A stretch of DNA of 64,000 bases from an uncultured Phascolarctobacterium sp. (lineage in GTDB: Bacteria; Bacillota; Negativicutes; Acidaminococcales; Acidaminococcaceae). The stretch is taken from the NCBI GenBank assembly GCA_900544885.1, contig UQWU01000002.1:30724-94723 (forward strand), written 5' to 3'. The position numbers and the translations under genes are program-made. Shown in pieces: positions 62,323-64,000 of this stretch (its first letter is position 1; each line of letters begins with the position of its first letter). Below the pieces are notes generated by a model. It was not told where the DNA came from and made no database searches. It worked only from the letters and a program-made list of their open reading frames with translations.

Positions 62323-63477
62323 TTGGTTGGTATCAGATTGATAGTTATTATGGCTATCGTAGGTGCACTTATTGCTTATATTGCTGATAAAATGGGTAGC
62401 AAAATAGGCAAGAAAAAGCTGTCGGTTTTCGGCCTGCGTCCTAAATATACATCTATTTTGCTTACTGCTTTAAGTGGTAGTATTATCGCTGTTCTTACTA
62501 TCAGTGTTATGGCTATTGCATCCCAAAGTGCGCGTACTGCTCTTTTTGGCATGGATAAGTTACAAAAAGAACTGCGTATGCTGAATTCTGAAAAGGACTT
62601 TGCTGCGAAGGCTTTAGCTACTGCTAAAGAGAAGGTAACTGCCCAGAATAAGCAGATTAGTATTTTAGATGCGAAGATTTTAGAAAGCACTAGAGAAAAT
62701 GACGAAATGGAAGCTAGATTAGGCCAACTGAATGAAAAATATCGTTTGGCTCAAAGTGAGGTTGATTCCTTGACGAGCTCTAAGGTTCAGTTGACTAATG
62801 AAGTCGAGGATTTGGAAAAAACTACAGCTGCTTTGCGCAAAGGAATCATCACGATGCGTGAAGGACAGGTTTATTTCCGTGCCGGCGAGGTTTTGTATGC
62901 AGGTGTACTTCATGGCGGTCTGACTCATGAAGAAAATATAGCCCAAGTTAATTGGTTACTGCAAAACTCTAACGAAGCAGCTTTACAACGCTTAGGCTTG
63001 CAGGATAAAGATGAACCGGTTCAGGCAATCTGGATTTCTAAGAATATCGTGAACAAAGCAGTTGCTGCTTTGGATAACAGCCAAGGTGATTTGCTGCTGC
63101 GTGTACGTGCTGTAGCTAATATCATTGTCGGTGAATTGGCAGTCTGCAACATCGAAATTATTAATAATAAGTTCATCTATCCTGATGGTTCCTTGATTTT
63201 GAGTGCCGACTACGATTTAAATAAGTCTGATTTGAGCAATGAAGAGGTATTAATGGGCTTCTTGACTCAGATTAATCATAATGCTGTTAAAGCAGGTGTG
63301 TTACCGGATCCTTTGACTGGTAAGGTCGGTAATATGGATGCGGCAACTATGATTGATGCAAGTAATGCTATTAGACGTACCGATGGTATCTTTACTCTGC
63401 GCGCTTATGCGAAGGGGAATATTACTGCTGCCGGTCCTGTAAGAGTACGCTTAGAAGTGGAAAAAGGCAATGATTAA
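62323..63477 (+). CDS. DUF3084-family membrane coiled-coil protein
   Basis: 384 residues. TTG start with GGTGGTGAG upstream. Two N-terminal membrane helices (IRLIVIMAIVGALIAYIADK, SILLTALSGSIIAVLTISVMAIAS) are followed by a coiled coil at about 85-175 and a C-terminal mixed domain (FRAGEVLYAGVLHGGLTHEENIAQVNWLLQ). This is the DUF3084 layout. Relatives occur in cyanobacteria and diderm Firmicutes, often next to a YqgF/RuvC-like gene, as here. Function is unknown; an envelope role is suggested by the neighbours. Confidence 0.8.
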   Translation: MVGIRLIVIMAIVGALIAYIADKMGSKIGKKKLSVFGLRPKYTSILLTALSGSIIAVLTISVMAIASQSARTALFGMDKLQKELRMLNSEKDFAAKALATAKEKVTAQNKQISILDAKILESTRENDEMEARLGQLNEKYRLAQSEVDSLTSSKVQLTNEVEDLEKTTAALRKGIITMREGQVYFRAGEVLYAGVLHGGLTHEENIAQVNWLLQNSNEAALQRLGLQDKDEPVQAIWISKNIVNKAVAALDNSQGDLLLRVRAVANIIVGELAVCNIEIINNKFIYPDGSLILSADYDLNKSDLSNEEVLMGFLTQINHNAVKAGVLPDPLTGKVGNMDAATMIDASNAIRRTDGIFTLRAYAKGNITAAGPVRVRLEVEKGND

Positions 63478-63871
63478 AATCTTAGGTATAGATCCCGGAC
63501 GTAGTAAAACAGGTCTAGCCTTGACGGAGGCTGACGGGAAAATTTTAAATCTACATATTGCGGCAACGGCGGCGATTGCTGAGGAGCTGCGTGCTTTTGT
63601 CGGTGAAGAGCCGTTAGCGATGATTATCATGGGTAATGGTACGAACAGTAAGACGATTGCCAAGGTAGTACAACAGCTATATCCGCTGACGAAACTGCAT
63701 TTAGTAGGTGAAGCTCATAGTACAGAGGATGCTCGTACCTTATATTGGCAGGAAAATCCGCCCAAGGGTTGGCGCAGGCTAGTACCGTTAGGTTTGCAGG
63801 TTCCGCCGATACCTTTAGATGCCTATGCGGCAGTAATCCAGGTACGCCGTTGGCTGCAACAAAATAATTAA
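63470..63871 (+). CDS. YqgF/RuvX-like RNase H-fold nuclease
   Basis: 133 residues. The three acidic positions of the fold are visible: LGIDPGRSKTGLALT (D8), VGEAHSTEDAR and PLDAYAAVIQ. YqgF/RuvX processes pre-16S rRNA in some bacteria, RuvC cuts Holliday junctions; this protein is short as YqgF is, but its active-site strings differ from the common DVGxKRIG form, so it may be a diverged member. It overlaps the DUF3084 gene by 8 bases and ends the supercluster. Confidence 0.75.
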   Translation: MIKILGIDPGRSKTGLALTEADGKILNLHIAATAAIAEELRAFVGEEPLAMIIMGNGTNSKTIAKVVQQLYPLTKLHLVGEAHSTEDARTLYWQENPPKGWRRLVPLGLQVPPIPLDAYAAVIQVRRWLQQNN

Positions 63872-63881
63872 TGAGTGTAGC

Positions 63882-63925
63882 AAAAAGCTATGCATTTTGG
63901 TTTGGTGCCGATTGCATAGCTTTTT
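63882..63925 (+). terminator. Terminator at the end of the OM/LPS supercluster
   Basis: A perfect 13-base-pair stem (AAAAAGCTATGCA with TGCATAGCTTTTT, 63882-63894 and 63913-63925) with an 18-base loop; the T run is the 3' arm. It can work in both directions. The remaining 75 bases hold no gene. Confidence 0.88.
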
Positions 63926-64000
63926 CTATAAAAGAGGGGAAAGTTGTTACAAATAATATATAATATTGTATAAAAATCTATAAATTATTTAAAGATTGTA

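Overview
The window reads as a chromosomal segment of a diderm Firmicute (class Negativicutes), probably an Acidaminococcaceae/Phascolarctobacterium-like gut anaerobe; the genus is a guess. The base is firm: Firmicute-style Shine-Dalgarno sites and frequent GTG/TTG starts occur next to a complete lipid A, Kdo and outer-membrane (OM) assembly gene set. Every gene I can support lies on the + strand, and no insertion sequence, prophage or CRISPR array is visible.

Layout. 1-3260: the end of an OmpR-type response regulator, its histidine kinase, an SDR oxidoreductase and glutamate racemase (murI). 3475-11062: an eleven-gene Mrp/Mbh-type cation/proton antiporter operon in which MrpA is split into separate genes and three large NuoL/M/N-like subunits are present. 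11140-15415: an EamA transporter, an XRE regulator, tRNA-Thr(CGT), a WecA/TagO-type glycosyl-phosphate transferase and UDP-GlcNAc 2-epimerase. 15492-22382: an F1Fo ATP synthase operon with two AtpI-like genes and no free atpH; the alpha subunit instead carries a delta C-terminal-like domain at its N terminus. 22553-28833: a 61-residue unknown, murA, mreB, a phosphodiester glycosidase-family protein, a small biotinyl-lipoyl-like lipoprotein and a SpoIVB/S55-like protein.

28906-63871 is an almost uninterrupted OM biogenesis supercluster: mlaE-mlaF-mlaD (MlaD has a C-terminal beta-barrel-like extension), tolC, tamB, a small sigma-70-family factor, a one-TM protein of anti-sigma-like topology, bamA, an unknown exported protein, three Skp/OmpH-like genes, lpxD, an LpxL-type acyltransferase, lpxC, fabZ, lpxA, lpxI, lpxB, msbA, a kdtA-lpxK fusion, kdsB, kdsA, kdsD, kdsC, a second acyltransferase, lptC, lptA, lptB, one LptF/G-type permease, a DUF3084 protein and a YqgF-like nuclease. 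Together these make Kdo-lipid A, flip it (MsbA), move it across the periplasm (LptB/C/A and the permease), insert OM proteins (BamA, Skp, TamB) and move phospholipids (Mla). LptD is not in the window.

Most notable: (1) the delta-alpha ATP synthase fusion lacking the delta N-terminal domain; (2) a candidate sigma/anti-sigma pair between tamB and bamA; (3) one palindromic operator motif just downstream of the promoters of both tolC and the small lipoyl-like lipoprotein; (4) MlaD-barrel and KdtA-LpxK fusions; (5) Ala/Pro/Glu/Gln-rich tails shared by TolC, BamA and LptA.
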